From contig JAUWUS010000016.1 of the NCBI GenBank assembly GCA_030617815.1, positions 1-33,731 on the forward strand: 33,731 bases of DNA. The letters are read 5' to 3'. The translations under genes were made by a program, and so were the position numbers. Under the pieces are notes generated by a model that made no database searches, had not been told where the DNA came from, and saw only the letters and a program-made list of their open reading frames with translations. The first letter of the stretch is position 1, and each line of letters opens with the position of its first letter. This document shows, in pieces, positions 16,550 through 26,051 of this stretch. The DNA comes from Gammaproteobacteria bacterium. Lineage in GTDB: Bacteria > Pseudomonadota > Gammaproteobacteria > UBA6429 > Thiohalophilaceae.

Positions 16550-19489
16550 ATGAGTATTGCAGATTATATGAAACAATTACCTGAATCCCTTCAAGTGTTT
16601 ACAGAACAGCAGTGGCAATCTTTTGTCGAGTCAGATGTTGATGTTTCTTCATTACCCGGTGAAGTACTTGAAGTATTGCCTAAAGTTTGGGCCTGCTCCG
16701 ATTTTGTTATGCAGACTTGTACCCGTTTTCCAGAACTATTTTTAGAGTTAGCTAGTGGTGATTTATTAAATTCCTATACGGATGACCACTATAAAAAATC
16801 GACTGTTAGTGATTTAAAGAAAAATGATGATGAGGACTTGAGTAAACAATTACGTGTGTTTCGCCGGCGTGAAATGTTGCGCATCGTCTGGCGTGATATT
16901 GCGGGCTGGGCGGAGTTAGCAGAAACCACTCGTGATCTCTCGTATATGGCAGAAGCATGTATTGACACCGCTTTGTCGAATCTTTATCAATGGCAAAAAG
17001 AAGAATGGGGAACACCTGTTGATGAAGAAGGTAAACCTCAACAACTTGTTGTTTTGGGAATGGGAAAGTTAGGGGCATGGGAGCTCAATGTTTCTTCTGA
17101 CATTGATTTGATTTTTACTTATCCCGAAGAGGGTGAGGTGAAAGATGGGCCGAAGCCGTTAACGAATTCAGAATTTTTTTCTCGCTTAGGTAAAAAGCTT
17201 ATTCAGTCCTTAGATCAGCAAACAGAGGACGGTTTTGTTTTTCGTGTAGATATGCGTTTGCGTCCTTTTGGTAAAGGTGGGCCATTAGTCACCAGCTTTA
17301 ACGGTTTTGAAAATTATTATCTTGTGCATGGGCGTAGTTGGGAACGTTATGCAATGGTTAAAGTGCGTGTTGTTGCTGGTGATTATGAGCAAGGTGAAAG
17401 CTTGCTTGCTATGTTAAAGCCCTTTGTTTATCGACGTTACCTTGACTATGGCGCGTATGAATCGTTGCGTGAACTAAAGGCGATGATCACGCAGGAAGTT
17501 AAACGCAAAGGTATGAAGAATAACGTGAAGCTGGGTGCTGGCGGTATTCGTGAAGTTGAATTTATCGCGCAGGTTTTTCAATTAATTCGTGGTGGACGTG
17601 ATACCGATTTACAGGAACGTCGAGTACTTATTGTGTTAGAACTTTTGGCCGAAAAAAATCTATTACCTGATTATGTAGTGAATGAATTAAAACAGGCGTA
17701 TATCTTTTTACGCAATACCGAACATCGACTTCAGGAATATCAGGATCGGCAAACGCATAATTTACCGGACGACGAAAACGGTCAGGCTCGCTTAGCGCTG
17801 GGAATGGGATTTGAAGACTGGTTCTCATTTTTAACTGAATTGAATCAACATCGCGAAAATGTTGAAGCGCATTTTGAACAGGTTTTTGTTGCGCCTCAAA
17901 TTGAAAACCACGAAACCGAAGAAAGTAAGACACCAGTCGATCCAGAACAGCAATCTGAAATTCAACAACTTGAAGGGCTTTGGTATAACAAACTGGATGA
18001 ACAAGATGCACTGGATCTGTTATCAGCAAAGGGTTTTAGTGATAGTGCCGCGGCTTTAAAACAACTTAAAACATTACATAAGAGTCGCCAATATGCCTCG
18101 TTAAGTCGGCAAGGGCAAACTCGTCTGGACAGACTTATGCCATTATTACTGGGCGCAGTGCAGCAGGTTGATAATGTTGATATTACCTTTGAGCGTATTT
18201 TATCGTTGCTGACGAATGTTGCTCGGCGTAGTGTTTATCTTGCGTTATTGCTAGAAAGTCCCATGGTTTTATCACAGCTCATTAAATTATGCTCAGCCAG
18301 CCCGTGGATAGCGCGTTATTTACAAAAATCACCTATTTTATTAGATGAGTTAATGGATCCTCGCAGTCTGTATCAACCGCCTGAAAAGATGGAGTTGCAG
18401 AATGAGATGAGGCAGCGTCTGGCTCAACTTGATGTGGATGATGTTGAACAGGGAATGGATGCATTACGTCACTTTAAGCAATCGAACGTGCTGCGGGTGG
18501 CAGCGGCAGATATTGCTGATGCCCTGCCATTAATGAAAGTAAGTGACCACTTGTCCTGGATTGCAGAAGTTATCCTGGATGAGGCTCTTGAACAAGCATG
18601 GCGACATCTGGTTTCACGTCACGGTCGGCCTGTTTGTAAACTTGAGCAGGGTGAAGGCAGTTTGTGTGATAAAGGCTTTGCCATTATTGGTTATGGCAAG
18701 CTCGGGGGTTATGAACTGGGTTATGGCTCAGATCTGGATATGGTCTTTTTACACGGTGGTGAAAGTAACAACCTGATGACGCTGGGGGATGCAGAAAAAG
18801 GTGAAAAAGCCATCGCTGTGCCGGTATTTTTTGCCCGATTAGGTCAGCGCATTATTCACTTGCTCACGGCGCTTACCGCGGCAGGTGTTTTGTATGAAAC
18901 GGATATGCGCTTGCGGCCGGATGGGGCCTCGGGTTTATTAGTAACGAATTTGAAGTCATATCGGGATTACCAGTTAAAAAAAGCCTGGTTATGGGAGCAT
19001 CAGGCATTGGTTCGGGCACGAGTGGTGGCGGGAGATCCGCAAATTGCGGAACAATTTGCGCTAATTCGTCGAGAAGTGCTTTCGCAGCAGCGGGATAAGG
19101 CAAATTTACGAAAAGAAGTGCTGGATATGCGAATTCGCATGCGAAAAGAGCTTTCTAAGGAGAAAAAAGGCCAGTTTGATCTGAAACAAGGGGCTGGAGG
19201 TATCGTTGATATCGAATTTATGGTGCAATACGGGGTTCTGGCGTGGGCTTTTGAAAAGCCTGAATTGTTGGAATATACCGATAATATTCATCTGTTAGAG
19301 GCTTTGGCTGCAGTGGGTTTAATGGCTAAAGCGGATGTTAAGGTACTGAGTGATGCGTACCGGACTTTTCGGGCAAGATTACATAAAATGGCGCTTCAGG
19401 AACAACCCGGACTGGTTGATGTTGAAGAATATAGTGAATTATCAGCAGCTGTGCAGCGAATTTGGCAGCACTGGCTGGAAAATGAATAG
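16550..19489 (+). CDS. glnE: Bifunctional glutamine synthetase adenylyltransferase / adenylyl-removing enzyme
   Basis: GlnE controls glutamine synthetase by adding or removing AMP, guided by PII protein and glutamine. The two nucleotidyltransferase domains are clear in 979 residues: the N-terminal adenylyl-removase with GMGKLGAWELNVSSDIDLIF (from about 170) and the C-terminal adenylyltransferase with GYGKLGGYELGYGSDLDMVF (from about 713). Each carries the DxD-type metal-binding pair and is followed by a helical domain with a GAGGIREVEF or GAGGIVDIEF motif. The linker near 445-470 is Glu/Gln-rich. The start lacks a strong Shine-Dalgarno. ilvE follows after 17 bases, a common gammaproteobacterial order. 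Confidence 0.98.
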   Translation: MSIADYMKQLPESLQVFTEQQWQSFVESDVDVSSLPGEVLEVLPKVWACSDFVMQTCTRFPELFLELASGDLLNSYTDDHYKKSTVSDLKKNDDEDLSKQLRVFRRREMLRIVWRDIAGWAELAETTRDLSYMAEACIDTALSNLYQWQKEEWGTPVDEEGKPQQLVVLGMGKLGAWELNVSSDIDLIFTYPEEGEVKDGPKPLTNSEFFSRLGKKLIQSLDQQTEDGFVFRVDMRLRPFGKGGPLVTSFNGFENYYLVHGRSWERYAMVKVRVVAGDYEQGESLLAMLKPFVYRRYLDYGAYESLRELKAMITQEVKRKGMKNNVKLGAGGIREVEFIAQVFQLIRGGRDTDLQERRVLIVLELLAEKNLLPDYVVNELKQAYIFLRNTEHRLQEYQDRQTHNLPDDENGQARLALGMGFEDWFSFLTELNQHRENVEAHFEQVFVAPQIENHETEESKTPVDPEQQSEIQQLEGLWYNKLDEQDALDLLSAKGFSDSAAALKQLKTLHKSRQYASLSRQGQTRLDRLMPLLLGAVQQVDNVDITFERILSLLTNVARRSVYLALLLESPMVLSQLIKLCSASPWIARYLQKSPILLDELMDPRSLYQPPEKMELQNEMRQRLAQLDVDDVEQGMDALRHFKQSNVLRVAAADIADALPLMKVSDHLSWIAEVILDEALEQAWRHLVSRHGRPVCKLEQGEGSLCDKGFAIIGYGKLGGYELGYGSDLDMVFLHGGESNNLMTLGDAEKGEKAIAVPVFFARLGQRIIHLLTALTAAGVLYETDMRLRPDGASGLLVTNLKSYRDYQLKKAWLWEHQALVRARVVAGDPQIAEQFALIRREVLSQQRDKANLRKEVLDMRIRMRKELSKEKKGQFDLKQGAGGIVDIEFMVQYGVLAWAFEKPELLEYTDNIHLLEALAAVGLMAKADVKVLSDAYRTFRARLHKMALQEQPGLVDVEEYSELSAAVQRIWQHWLENE

Positions 19490-19506
19490 AGATTGGAGAT
19501 AGATTT

Positions 19507-20430
19507 ATGTCAATGGCTGACCGCGATGGTGTTATTTGGTTAGACGGTGAGTTAGTACCCTGGCGTGAAGCCAAGGTGCATGTGCTGACGCATACCCTGC
19601 ATTATGGCACGGGTGTTTTTGAGGGTGTACGTGCTTATCACGCTGATCAAGGTACCGCGATTTTTCGTTTAGAAGATCATACTGATCGTTTATTCCGTTC
19701 TGCTCATATATTAGGAATGGATATTCCTTATGATAAAGACACATTGAATGCGGCACAAAAACAAATTGTGCATGAAAATAAACTGGACTCGGCTTACCTG
19801 AGACCCATGTGTTTTTATGGCGCAGAAGGCATTGGTTTGCGTGCCGATAATCTTAAGGTTCACGTTATGATTGCCGGTTGGGAATGGGGTGCATATCTCG
19901 GTGCCGAAGCTATTGAAAAAGGCATTCGCATTCGTACCTCTTCTTATGCTCGTCACCACGTTAATATTACGATGTGCAAAGCCAAAGCGAATGGTAACTA
20001 CATGAACTCAACCATGGCTTTGCAAGAAGCGTTACGAGATGGTTATGATGAAGCACTGTTACTGGATGTCGATGGCTTTGTTGCGGAAGGAAGTGGAGAA
20101 AATGTTTTTATTGTACGTAAGGGTATTATTTATACGCCAGATTTAACCTCTGCACTGGAAGGTATTACGCGTGAAACCATAATGACGCTAGCCGATGAAT
20201 TTGGTTACGAGGTTCGTGAAAAACGTATTACGCGTGACGAAGTGTATGTCGCTGATGAAGCCTTCTTTACCGGAACTGCCGCTGAAGTAACGCCTATTCG
20301 TGAACTGGATGGTCGAACTATCGGAACGGGTGCACGTGGCCCGATAACAGAAAAACTACAATCAAAATATTTTGATTTAGTGCATGGTCGCGTCGCAGAA
20401 CATATGGGTTGGCTAACTTCAATTAAATAA
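19507..20430 (+). CDS. ilvE: Branched-chain amino acid aminotransferase
   Basis: A PLP-dependent fold-type IV aminotransferase that performs the last step of leucine, isoleucine and valine synthesis. The 307 residues contain the N-terminal WLDGELVPWREAKVHVLTHT, LHYGTGVFEGVRAY, Lys160 in KAKANGNYMNS as the PLP Schiff-base lysine, EGSGENVFIV and FFTGTAAEVTPI, all diagnostic. GGAGA precedes the ATG. It sits 17 bases after glnE, so the two are probably cotranscribed, and it leads into the zinc-finger and LPS genes. Confidence 0.97.
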   Translation: MSMADRDGVIWLDGELVPWREAKVHVLTHTLHYGTGVFEGVRAYHADQGTAIFRLEDHTDRLFRSAHILGMDIPYDKDTLNAAQKQIVHENKLDSAYLRPMCFYGAEGIGLRADNLKVHVMIAGWEWGAYLGAEAIEKGIRIRTSSYARHHVNITMCKAKANGNYMNSTMALQEALRDGYDEALLLDVDGFVAEGSGENVFIVRKGIIYTPDLTSALEGITRETIMTLADEFGYEVREKRITRDEVYVADEAFFTGTAAEVTPIRELDGRTIGTGARGPITEKLQSKYFDLVHGRVAEHMGWLTSIK

Positions 20431-20494
20431 ATTATTTTCGGTTAGATAAAAATAAATAAAACTAACCTGAATATATTGCAAAGAGGTATCAGTA

Positions 20495-20701
20495 ATGGGT
20501 AAGACAGTGAATGCAAATACAAAGCCTTTAGAGTCAAATGCAGTAAAACGTTATGAGGTAACCAATAAAGATTTACCGTTGCATTGCCCAATGCCGAGTA
20601 TGTCATTATGGAACTCTCATCCCCGGGTTTATTTGCCGATAGAAGAAACTGGTGAAGCGGCCTGCCCGTATTGTGGCGCGGTTTACGTATTAAAAGATTA
20701 G
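20495..20701 (+). CDS. zf-CHCC zinc-finger domain protein
   Basis: A 68-residue protein with Cys31, His42, Cys57 and Cys60 in the order Cys-His-Cys-Cys, as in the zf-CHCC family that includes the mitochondrial complex I accessory subunit NDUFS6. The motifs are LHCPMPSMSLWNSHPRVYLP and ACPYCGAVY. It very likely binds one zinc ion. GAGG lies eight bases before the ATG. In proteobacteria such genes often sit beside ilvE and waaF, as here. Its cellular role is not established. Confidence 0.92.
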   Translation: MGKTVNANTKPLESNAVKRYEVTNKDLPLHCPMPSMSLWNSHPRVYLPIEETGEAACPYCGAVYVLKD

Positions 20702-20718
20702 TAAATACTGGAGTTTAA

Positions 20719-21537
20719 ATGAAAGGTTCAATATCGCCGCGTAATGTAAATGAAATTGCATTATCAGAAATACTGAATAGCATTGAGGAAAATTTTCAAA
20801 CTAAGGAACAAGTGAATATTCTGGAAATAGGTTCTGGTGCAGGAGCTTTTATTAAGCATTTGAAATCCGAGTTAGATAATAAAAATATTAATTATAATAT
20901 TGAGGCGGGTGATATTGAACCGCATCAGATTAATGATCAGAATCTGGATTTTAAATGTAACTTTCTTGATGCTCAGGCGGAATTCGTTCTGGACAAAAAG
21001 TTCGACATTATTATTTCGATCGAGTTGATCGAGCATATTGAAAATCCATTTCATTTTATTCGTGAAATATCGAAAAACCTGACGGAAAATGGTGTGGTGT
21101 TATTAACGTCACCCAATATTTTGAGTTTACGTTCCCGGTTACGGTTTTTTTTGACAGGTTGCACTGATTATTTTAGAAGACCGTATAATGAATACTGGTT
21201 GAATATGGGGCATGTTAATCCGATTAACCCGTTACAACTGATTTACACGTTACGAAAAAATGGTTTCTCAGTTAAAAAAGTGACAAGTAATAATGCTGCC
21301 TTTGAGTCTTTATTACTGATTCCTGTTATTCCCTTTATCTGGTTATTTTCAGCTGTACATTATTTGTTACGAGAAAAAGGCAAAGAGCAGAAAAAAAGAA
21401 ATAAAGAGTTAATGGGGCTGGTTCTTTCACCACGTATGTTGCTAGGTAAGACAGCAATTTATAAAGCCGTGAAAGATAAACCCTTTATAGCTGAGAGAGA
21501 TATATGGTTTCAGGGTGATGGTAACTTTTTACCGTGA
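20719..21537 (+). CDS. Class I SAM-dependent methyltransferase
   Basis: The 272 residues contain motif I LEIGSGAGAFIKHL (about 35-48), an acidic post-I residue in EAGDIEP, and a post-II block FDIIISIELIEHIENP that is characteristic of Methyltransf_11/23-type enzymes. A hydrophobic stretch, LLLIPVIPFIWLFSAVHYLL, near residues 195-215 could contact the membrane. It starts 17 bases after the zinc-finger gene and 29 bases before hldE, so it belongs to the LPS operon. The substrate may be a sugar, lipid-linked glycan or small molecule; sequence alone does not say. Confidence 0.88.
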   Translation: MKGSISPRNVNEIALSEILNSIEENFQTKEQVNILEIGSGAGAFIKHLKSELDNKNINYNIEAGDIEPHQINDQNLDFKCNFLDAQAEFVLDKKFDIIISIELIEHIENPFHFIREISKNLTENGVVLLTSPNILSLRSRLRFFLTGCTDYFRRPYNEYWLNMGHVNPINPLQLIYTLRKNGFSVKKVTSNNAAFESLLLIPVIPFIWLFSAVHYLLREKGKEQKKRNKELMGLVLSPRMLLGKTAIYKAVKDKPFIAERDIWFQGDGNFLP

Positions 21538-21566
21538 TTCTCAATACAGTGATGAATATATAAAAT

Positions 21567-23009
21567 ATGAAAATAGAATTACCCTCTCTTGCTGCTGCTA
21601 ATGTTTTAGTTGTTGGCGATTTAATGCTTGATCGTTATTGGCATGGTGATACTTCACGGATATCTCCAGAAGCCCCTGTGCCTGTTGTTTTAGTCGGCAA
21701 GTCTGAAGAGCGTGCCGGTGGCGCAGGTAATGTGGCCTTAAATATTTCAGCGTTAGGTGCTAAAGCAAGCTTATTGGGTTTTACTGGTGATGATGAACAA
21801 TGCGCAGCACTTGAAAAATTATTAACACCGGTTGGTATTGATTGTTTTTTTGATAAGTTAACCGGTGCCGCAACGATTACTAAATTACGCGTATTAAGTC
21901 GACATCAACAATTGATTCGATTAGATTTTGAAGATGGCTTTGAAACACAAAAAGCAGATAATTTACTTAAAAGTTTTCAATCACAATTATCTAATGTCGG
22001 TGCCGTCATTTTATCAGACTATGGTAAGGGTACATTACGACAGGTTCAGGAATTTATTCAGTTTGCACGTAAAGCCGGTAAAATTGTTTTAGTTGATCCT
22101 AAAGGTTCTGATTTTGAAAAGTATCGTGGTGCAACGTTAATCACACCTAACATGCATGAGTTTGAAGGGGTTGTTGGCCGTTGTGAGAATGATGAAGATA
22201 TTGTTGAGAAAGGTCAGGGCTTAATGACGAGCCTTGATTTGCAAGCACTGCTTATTACTCGTAGTGAACGGGGTATGACGTTATTACAAAAAGATTTGCC
22301 CGCCATTCATTTACCTACTCGGGCAAAGGAAGTCTTTGATGTTACCGGTGCGGGTGATACGGTTATTTCTGTTTTAGCGGCGGCACTTGCAGCAGGAGAG
22401 TCTGTTGCGGATGCAACCGCTTTGTCTAATCTTGCTGCGGGTGTTGTGGTCAGTAAATTAGGTACGGCGACGGTCAGTATGGATGAATTGCGCCGTGAGA
22501 TAAGAAAACAACATCAAATTCAACGCGGCGTTGTAGAAGAAGATGCTTTACTGCAAATGGTAAACGAATCAAAAGAACATGGTGAAACGGTGGTTATGAC
22601 CAATGGTTGTTTTGATATTTTACATGCGGGTCATGTTGCTTATCTTGAGCAGGCACGAGAGTTAGGTGATCGCCTGATTGTTGCGGTGAATGATGATGAC
22701 TCCGTAAAACGGTTAAAAGGGCCTGAACGTCCAGTAAATACTATGGAAAAACGCATGCGCATGTTAGCGGCGTTACAATGTGTTGATTGGGTAGTGCCTT
22801 TTTATGAAGATACACCGACAAGACAAATTTGTAAGTTAATGCCCGATATTCTGGTTAAGGGCGGTGATAATGATCCGGATAAAATTCCTGGTGGTGACTG
22901 TGTGCGTGAAGCGGGTGGTGAAGTAAAAGTGCTGACATACATAGATGGGGTATCAACGACTGGTATTATTAGCACCATTCGTGAGACTGAAAAGAAAATA
23001 AAAAAGTAG
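21567..23009 (+). CDS. hldE: Bifunctional heptose-7-phosphate kinase / heptose-1-phosphate adenylyltransferase
   Basis: HldE phosphorylates D-glycero-beta-D-manno-heptose 7-phosphate and, after GmhB, adenylylates the 1-phosphate, giving the precursor of ADP-L-glycero-D-manno-heptose. Both domains are intact in 480 residues: a PfkB-type kinase (about 1-320) with [29 protein letters not shown] and the catalytic DVTGAGDTV (about 257-265), then a cytidylyltransferase-like domain (about 343-480) with [12 protein letters not shown] (HxGH near 350-353) and a conserved [14 protein letters not shown]. gmhA, gmhB and hldD are not in this window. waaF, which uses the final product, is three genes downstream. 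Confidence 0.98.
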   Translation: MKIELPSLAAANVLVVGDLMLDRYWHGDTSRISPEAPVPVVLVGKSEERAGGAGNVALNISALGAKASLLGFTGDDEQCAALEKLLTPVGIDCFFDKLTGAATITKLRVLSRHQQLIRLDFEDGFETQKADNLLKSFQSQLSNVGAVILSDYGKGTLRQVQEFIQFARKAGKIVLVDPKGSDFEKYRGATLITPNMHEFEGVVGRCENDEDIVEKGQGLMTSLDLQALLITRSERGMTLLQKDLPAIHLPTRAKEVFDVTGAGDTVISVLAAALAAGESVADATALSNLAAGVVVSKLGTATVSMDELRREIRKQHQIQRGVVEEDALLQMVNESKEHGETVVMTNGCFDILHAGHVAYLEQARELGDRLIVAVNDDDSVKRLKGPERPVNTMEKRMRMLAALQCVDWVVPFYEDTPTRQICKLMPDILVKGGDNDPDKIPGGDCVREAGGEVKVLTYIDGVSTTGIISTIRETEKKIKK

Positions 23010-23017
23010 AAACATAG

Positions 23018-24226
23018 ATGACCACATCTAACTCGGTTGATAATAAAATCAAGCAGCTTAATGTTGATGTTGTTATTTTTGGCGGCGGTATTGCAGGCCT
23101 CTGGTTATTAGCGCGTTTACGGCAAGCAGGTTATCAAACACTTTTACTGGAAACAAAATCTTTAGGTGCAGGTCAAACGCGCTATTCTCAAGGCATTATT
23201 CACGGTGGCACTAAATATGCGTTAACGGGTAAGTTAACCGCATCTTCAGAATCTATTTTTGCTATGCCACAAATCTGGCGCGACTGTTTACAAGGCGAGG
23301 GTGAAGTTGATCTTTCGTCAGCGATTATTTTATCTGAGCATCAATATATGTGGTCAACGCCCGGTTTGTTATCCCGTTTATCCGGTTTTTTTGCCAGTCG
23401 AATAACGCGAGAGCGTATGCAGGCAGTGAAAAAAAATGATCGTCCCGTTATTTTTCAAAATAAAAGATTCAAAGGTAAAGTTTATCAACTGGATGAACCT
23501 GTTTTAGATTCTGCCAGTGTCATAAATGCCCTTGCCACACCTAATATAAATAATATTATGCATATTAAAGCTGTTACTGAATTTTCAGAAAAAATTGTTA
23601 GCGTGGAAGCTGCTAATGGTGATATTTGGAATATTGTTGCCGAGAAAATTATTTTATCAGCGGGTGAAGGTAATTCTGCTTTATTAAAGCAAATGGGACG
23701 TGATGTTCCTGAAATGCAACTGCGTCCATTGCAAATGGTGATGGTGCGAGGTGGTTTACCTGAAAAGTTGTATGCGCATTGTTTAGGTGCAAATGTTAAT
23801 CCACGCATAACAATTACCAGTAATGAGGACAAACAAGGAAACATTGTCTGGTATCTAGGTGGGCAGTTGGCAGAAGAAGGTATTAACAGAACGGCAGAAG
23901 AGCAAATCAGCAAAGCAAAAAAAGAGTTACAGTTGTTAATGCCCTGGTTAAATTTTTCTGCAATGCATTGGGCGACATTAAATGTAAATCGTGCAGAACC
24001 AAAACAAAAAGAAGGTAAACGTCCAGCGACTTCTTTTTATTGTGAAGAAGATGATGTTATCACCGTATGGCCAACTAAACTGGCTTTAGCACCTAACCTG
24101 GTCAATGATATTCTTAAACTATTAGAAAAACAAAATGTGAAAAAAAATGGTGCAAATGAGATGCCTGAGTTTAGCCATGCTCCGTTTGCAGACTTACCCT
24201 GGCAGGAAGAAAAACAATGGCTTTAA
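23018..24226 (+). CDS. DAO-family FAD-dependent oxidoreductase
   Basis: The 402 residues begin with a dinucleotide-binding fold, VVIFGGGIAGLWLLARLRQA (GxGxxG-type GGGIAG near 22-27), with LLLETKSLGAGQTRYSQG following and the conserved IIHGGTKYAL segment that resembles glycerol-3-phosphate dehydrogenase and L-2-hydroxyglutarate oxidase relatives. A second flavin-binding stretch, IILSAGEGNSALL, lies at about 214-226. The natural substrate is not evident. It starts eight bases after hldE and overlaps the aldo/keto reductase gene by 10 bases, so translation of the pair is probably coupled. Neither enzyme belongs to the known ADP-heptose route. Confidence 0.85.
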   Translation: MTTSNSVDNKIKQLNVDVVIFGGGIAGLWLLARLRQAGYQTLLLETKSLGAGQTRYSQGIIHGGTKYALTGKLTASSESIFAMPQIWRDCLQGEGEVDLSSAIILSEHQYMWSTPGLLSRLSGFFASRITRERMQAVKKNDRPVIFQNKRFKGKVYQLDEPVLDSASVINALATPNINNIMHIKAVTEFSEKIVSVEAANGDIWNIVAEKIILSAGEGNSALLKQMGRDVPEMQLRPLQMVMVRGGLPEKLYAHCLGANVNPRITITSNEDKQGNIVWYLGGQLAEEGINRTAEEQISKAKKELQLLMPWLNFSAMHWATLNVNRAEPKQKEGKRPATSFYCEEDDVITVWPTKLALAPNLVNDILKLLEKQNVKKNGANEMPEFSHAPFADLPWQEEKQWL

Positions 24227-25011
24227 TAAAACGTCAAATGGGTTCAACCGGTATTGAGGTTAGTGTGCTTGGCTTAGGCACAGTTAAGTTAGGTCGTGAC
24301 CAGGAAGTTAAATACCCAAGTGGTTTTACTATTCCAGATGATAATGAAGTGCGTGATCTATTAACTCTAGCGAAAGATCTGGGTATTAACTTTATTGATA
24401 CCGCACCTGCTTATGGAAATAGTGAAGAACGCCTTGGTCAGTTAATGAGTAATCCTAATGATTGGGTCATTATGACGAAAGTGGGTGAGATATTTGAAAA
24501 TGGTCAATCTAGTTTTGATTTTTCAGCAGAACATACACGCATGAGTGTTGAAAGAAGTTTAAAAAGATTAAAACGTGAAAGTTTAGACATGGTATTAGTG
24601 CATTCCAATGGTGATGATATGCACATCATTAATAATGAAGGTGCACTGGAAGAATTGGATCGGCTTAAACAAAAAGGATTGATTCAATCATATGGCATGT
24701 CAACTAAAACAGTTGAAGGTGGTATGTGGATTGTAGAAAATACTGATGTGGTTATGGCGACATTAAATTTAAATGATGATCATGATTTACCTGTGATTAA
24801 ACACGCTTGTGAATTAAATAAAGGTGTCATCATTAAAAAAGGTTTGCAAAGTGGTCACGCGGATAAATCAGCGGGTGGCTCTGGTGTAGATGAAGCATTT
24901 AAATATGTATTTAGTCATGATGGAGTTAGCAGTATGATTGTTGGAACCATTAGTCCCAAGCACCTGAAACAGAATGTTAAAGTAGTTAATCAAATTTGTG
25001 GTAACCCTTAA
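24217..25011 (+). CDS. Aldo/keto reductase
   Basis: A 264-residue NAD(P)H-dependent oxidoreductase with the (beta/alpha)8 AKR fold. The catalytic tetrad is visible: Asp and Tyr in NFIDTAPAYGNSEERLGQ, Lys in VIMTKVGE, and His in LDMVLVHSNG. The C-terminal part has SMIVGTISPKHLKQN in place of the cofactor-binding end of longer AKRs, and the protein is short compared with the usual 300-330 residues. Its start overlaps the end of the FAD oxidoreductase gene, and waaF begins two bases after its stop. The substrate is unknown; a sugar or sugar-derived aldehyde is plausible given the locus. Confidence 0.92.
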   Translation: MALIKRQMGSTGIEVSVLGLGTVKLGRDQEVKYPSGFTIPDDNEVRDLLTLAKDLGINFIDTAPAYGNSEERLGQLMSNPNDWVIMTKVGEIFENGQSSFDFSAEHTRMSVERSLKRLKRESLDMVLVHSNGDDMHIINNEGALEELDRLKQKGLIQSYGMSTKTVEGGMWIVENTDVVMATLNLNDDHDLPVIKHACELNKGVIIKKGLQSGHADKSAGGSGVDEAFKYVFSHDGVSSMIVGTISPKHLKQNVKVVNQICGNP

Positions 25012-25013
25012 TA

Positions 25014-26039
25014 GTGAGTGATGTACAGCAAATATTAATTGCAGGTCCAGCCTGGGTAGGGGATATGGTGATGGCGCAGAGTTTGTTTATCACGTTAAAG
25101 CAACGCCCACAGCCTGTTGAGATTGATGTCTTGGCGCCGGCCTGGTCAAATCCAATATTAGCGCGTATGCCAGAAGTGAGAGCGGCGATTAATCTGCCCG
25201 TTAGCCACGGTGAATTTGGTTTACTTCGGCGTTACCAGCTAGGAAAATCTTTGCGTGTAAAAAAATATGATCAAGCCATTATTACACCCAGGTCTTTCAA
25301 ATCCGCATTAGTGCCATACTTTGCTAAAGCTAAACAACGTACGGGTTATCGTGGTGAAATGCGTTACGGTGTGCTTAACGACATACACTCGTTAGATAAA
25401 AATATTTTAAAACAAACCGTTCAACGTTATGTTGCACTTGGATTAGATGATGGATTATATGCTAATTCAACTCAGGCACCAGCAATTCCTTTTCCAACGT
25501 TAACGGTGGATAACAATAATTTACAACGATTGTTGACCGAACTTGATCTTAATCTGGATAAACCTGTTATTGCATTGCTACCCGGTGCTGAATACGGTGA
25601 AGCCAAACGCTGGCCGATTGAGTATTATAGACAGCTTGCTAATAAACTATGTGAGCAGGGATTACAGGTCTGGATTTTCGGTTCAGAAAAAGATTACGCG
25701 GTAGCTGCTAAGATTGTTAAAGGAAATATTGCAGTTAATCTTTGTGGAAAAACACGACTGGAAGACAGCATTGATTTATTGTCCATATGTAAGAGTGCGG
25801 TAAGTAATGATTCAGGGCTCATGCATATTGCTGCTGCAGTTAATGTTCCTCTGGTTGCAATATATGGCTCATCAACTCCGGATTATACGCCGCCCCTTAC
25901 TAATAAGGTGAAAATACAGTATCTTGGTCTGGAATGCAGTCCTTGTTTCAAAAGAATTTGTCCATTAGGACATACAAATTGTTTGAAAAATATCACTGTT
26001 GAGCAAGTCCTTGGTGACGTCAAAGAAAGCATTAAATAA
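25014..26039 (+). CDS. waaF: Lipopolysaccharide heptosyltransferase II
   Basis: WaaF adds the second L-glycero-D-manno-heptose to the LPS inner core from ADP-heptose. The 341-residue GT9 (GT-B fold) protein has the N-terminal ILIAGPAWVGDMVMAQSLF, the conserved PGAEYGEAKRWP donor-site motif and VSNDSGLMHIAAAVNVPLVA with STPDYTPP following; the end contains a cysteine-rich LECSPCFKRICPLGHTNC segment typical of WaaF. Translation starts at GTG 25014, two bases after the AKR stop, so it depends on coupling. The WaaE-like gene follows after 12 bases. Confidence 0.95.
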   Translation: MSDVQQILIAGPAWVGDMVMAQSLFITLKQRPQPVEIDVLAPAWSNPILARMPEVRAAINLPVSHGEFGLLRRYQLGKSLRVKKYDQAIITPRSFKSALVPYFAKAKQRTGYRGEMRYGVLNDIHSLDKNILKQTVQRYVALGLDDGLYANSTQAPAIPFPTLTVDNNNLQRLLTELDLNLDKPVIALLPGAEYGEAKRWPIEYYRQLANKLCEQGLQVWIFGSEKDYAVAAKIVKGNIAVNLCGKTRLEDSIDLLSICKSAVSNDSGLMHIAAAVNVPLVAIYGSSTPDYTPPLTNKVKIQYLGLECSPCFKRICPLGHTNCLKNITVEQVLGDVKESIK

Positions 26040-26051
26040 GAAGAAAAAATT

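Noticed and set aside
20440-20467. GGTTAG/CTAACC inverted repeat between ilvE and the zinc-finger gene as a terminator
   Set aside because: The arms are six bases, the loop is 16 bases and no U-tract follows, so termination is unlikely; the genes are more likely cotranscribed.
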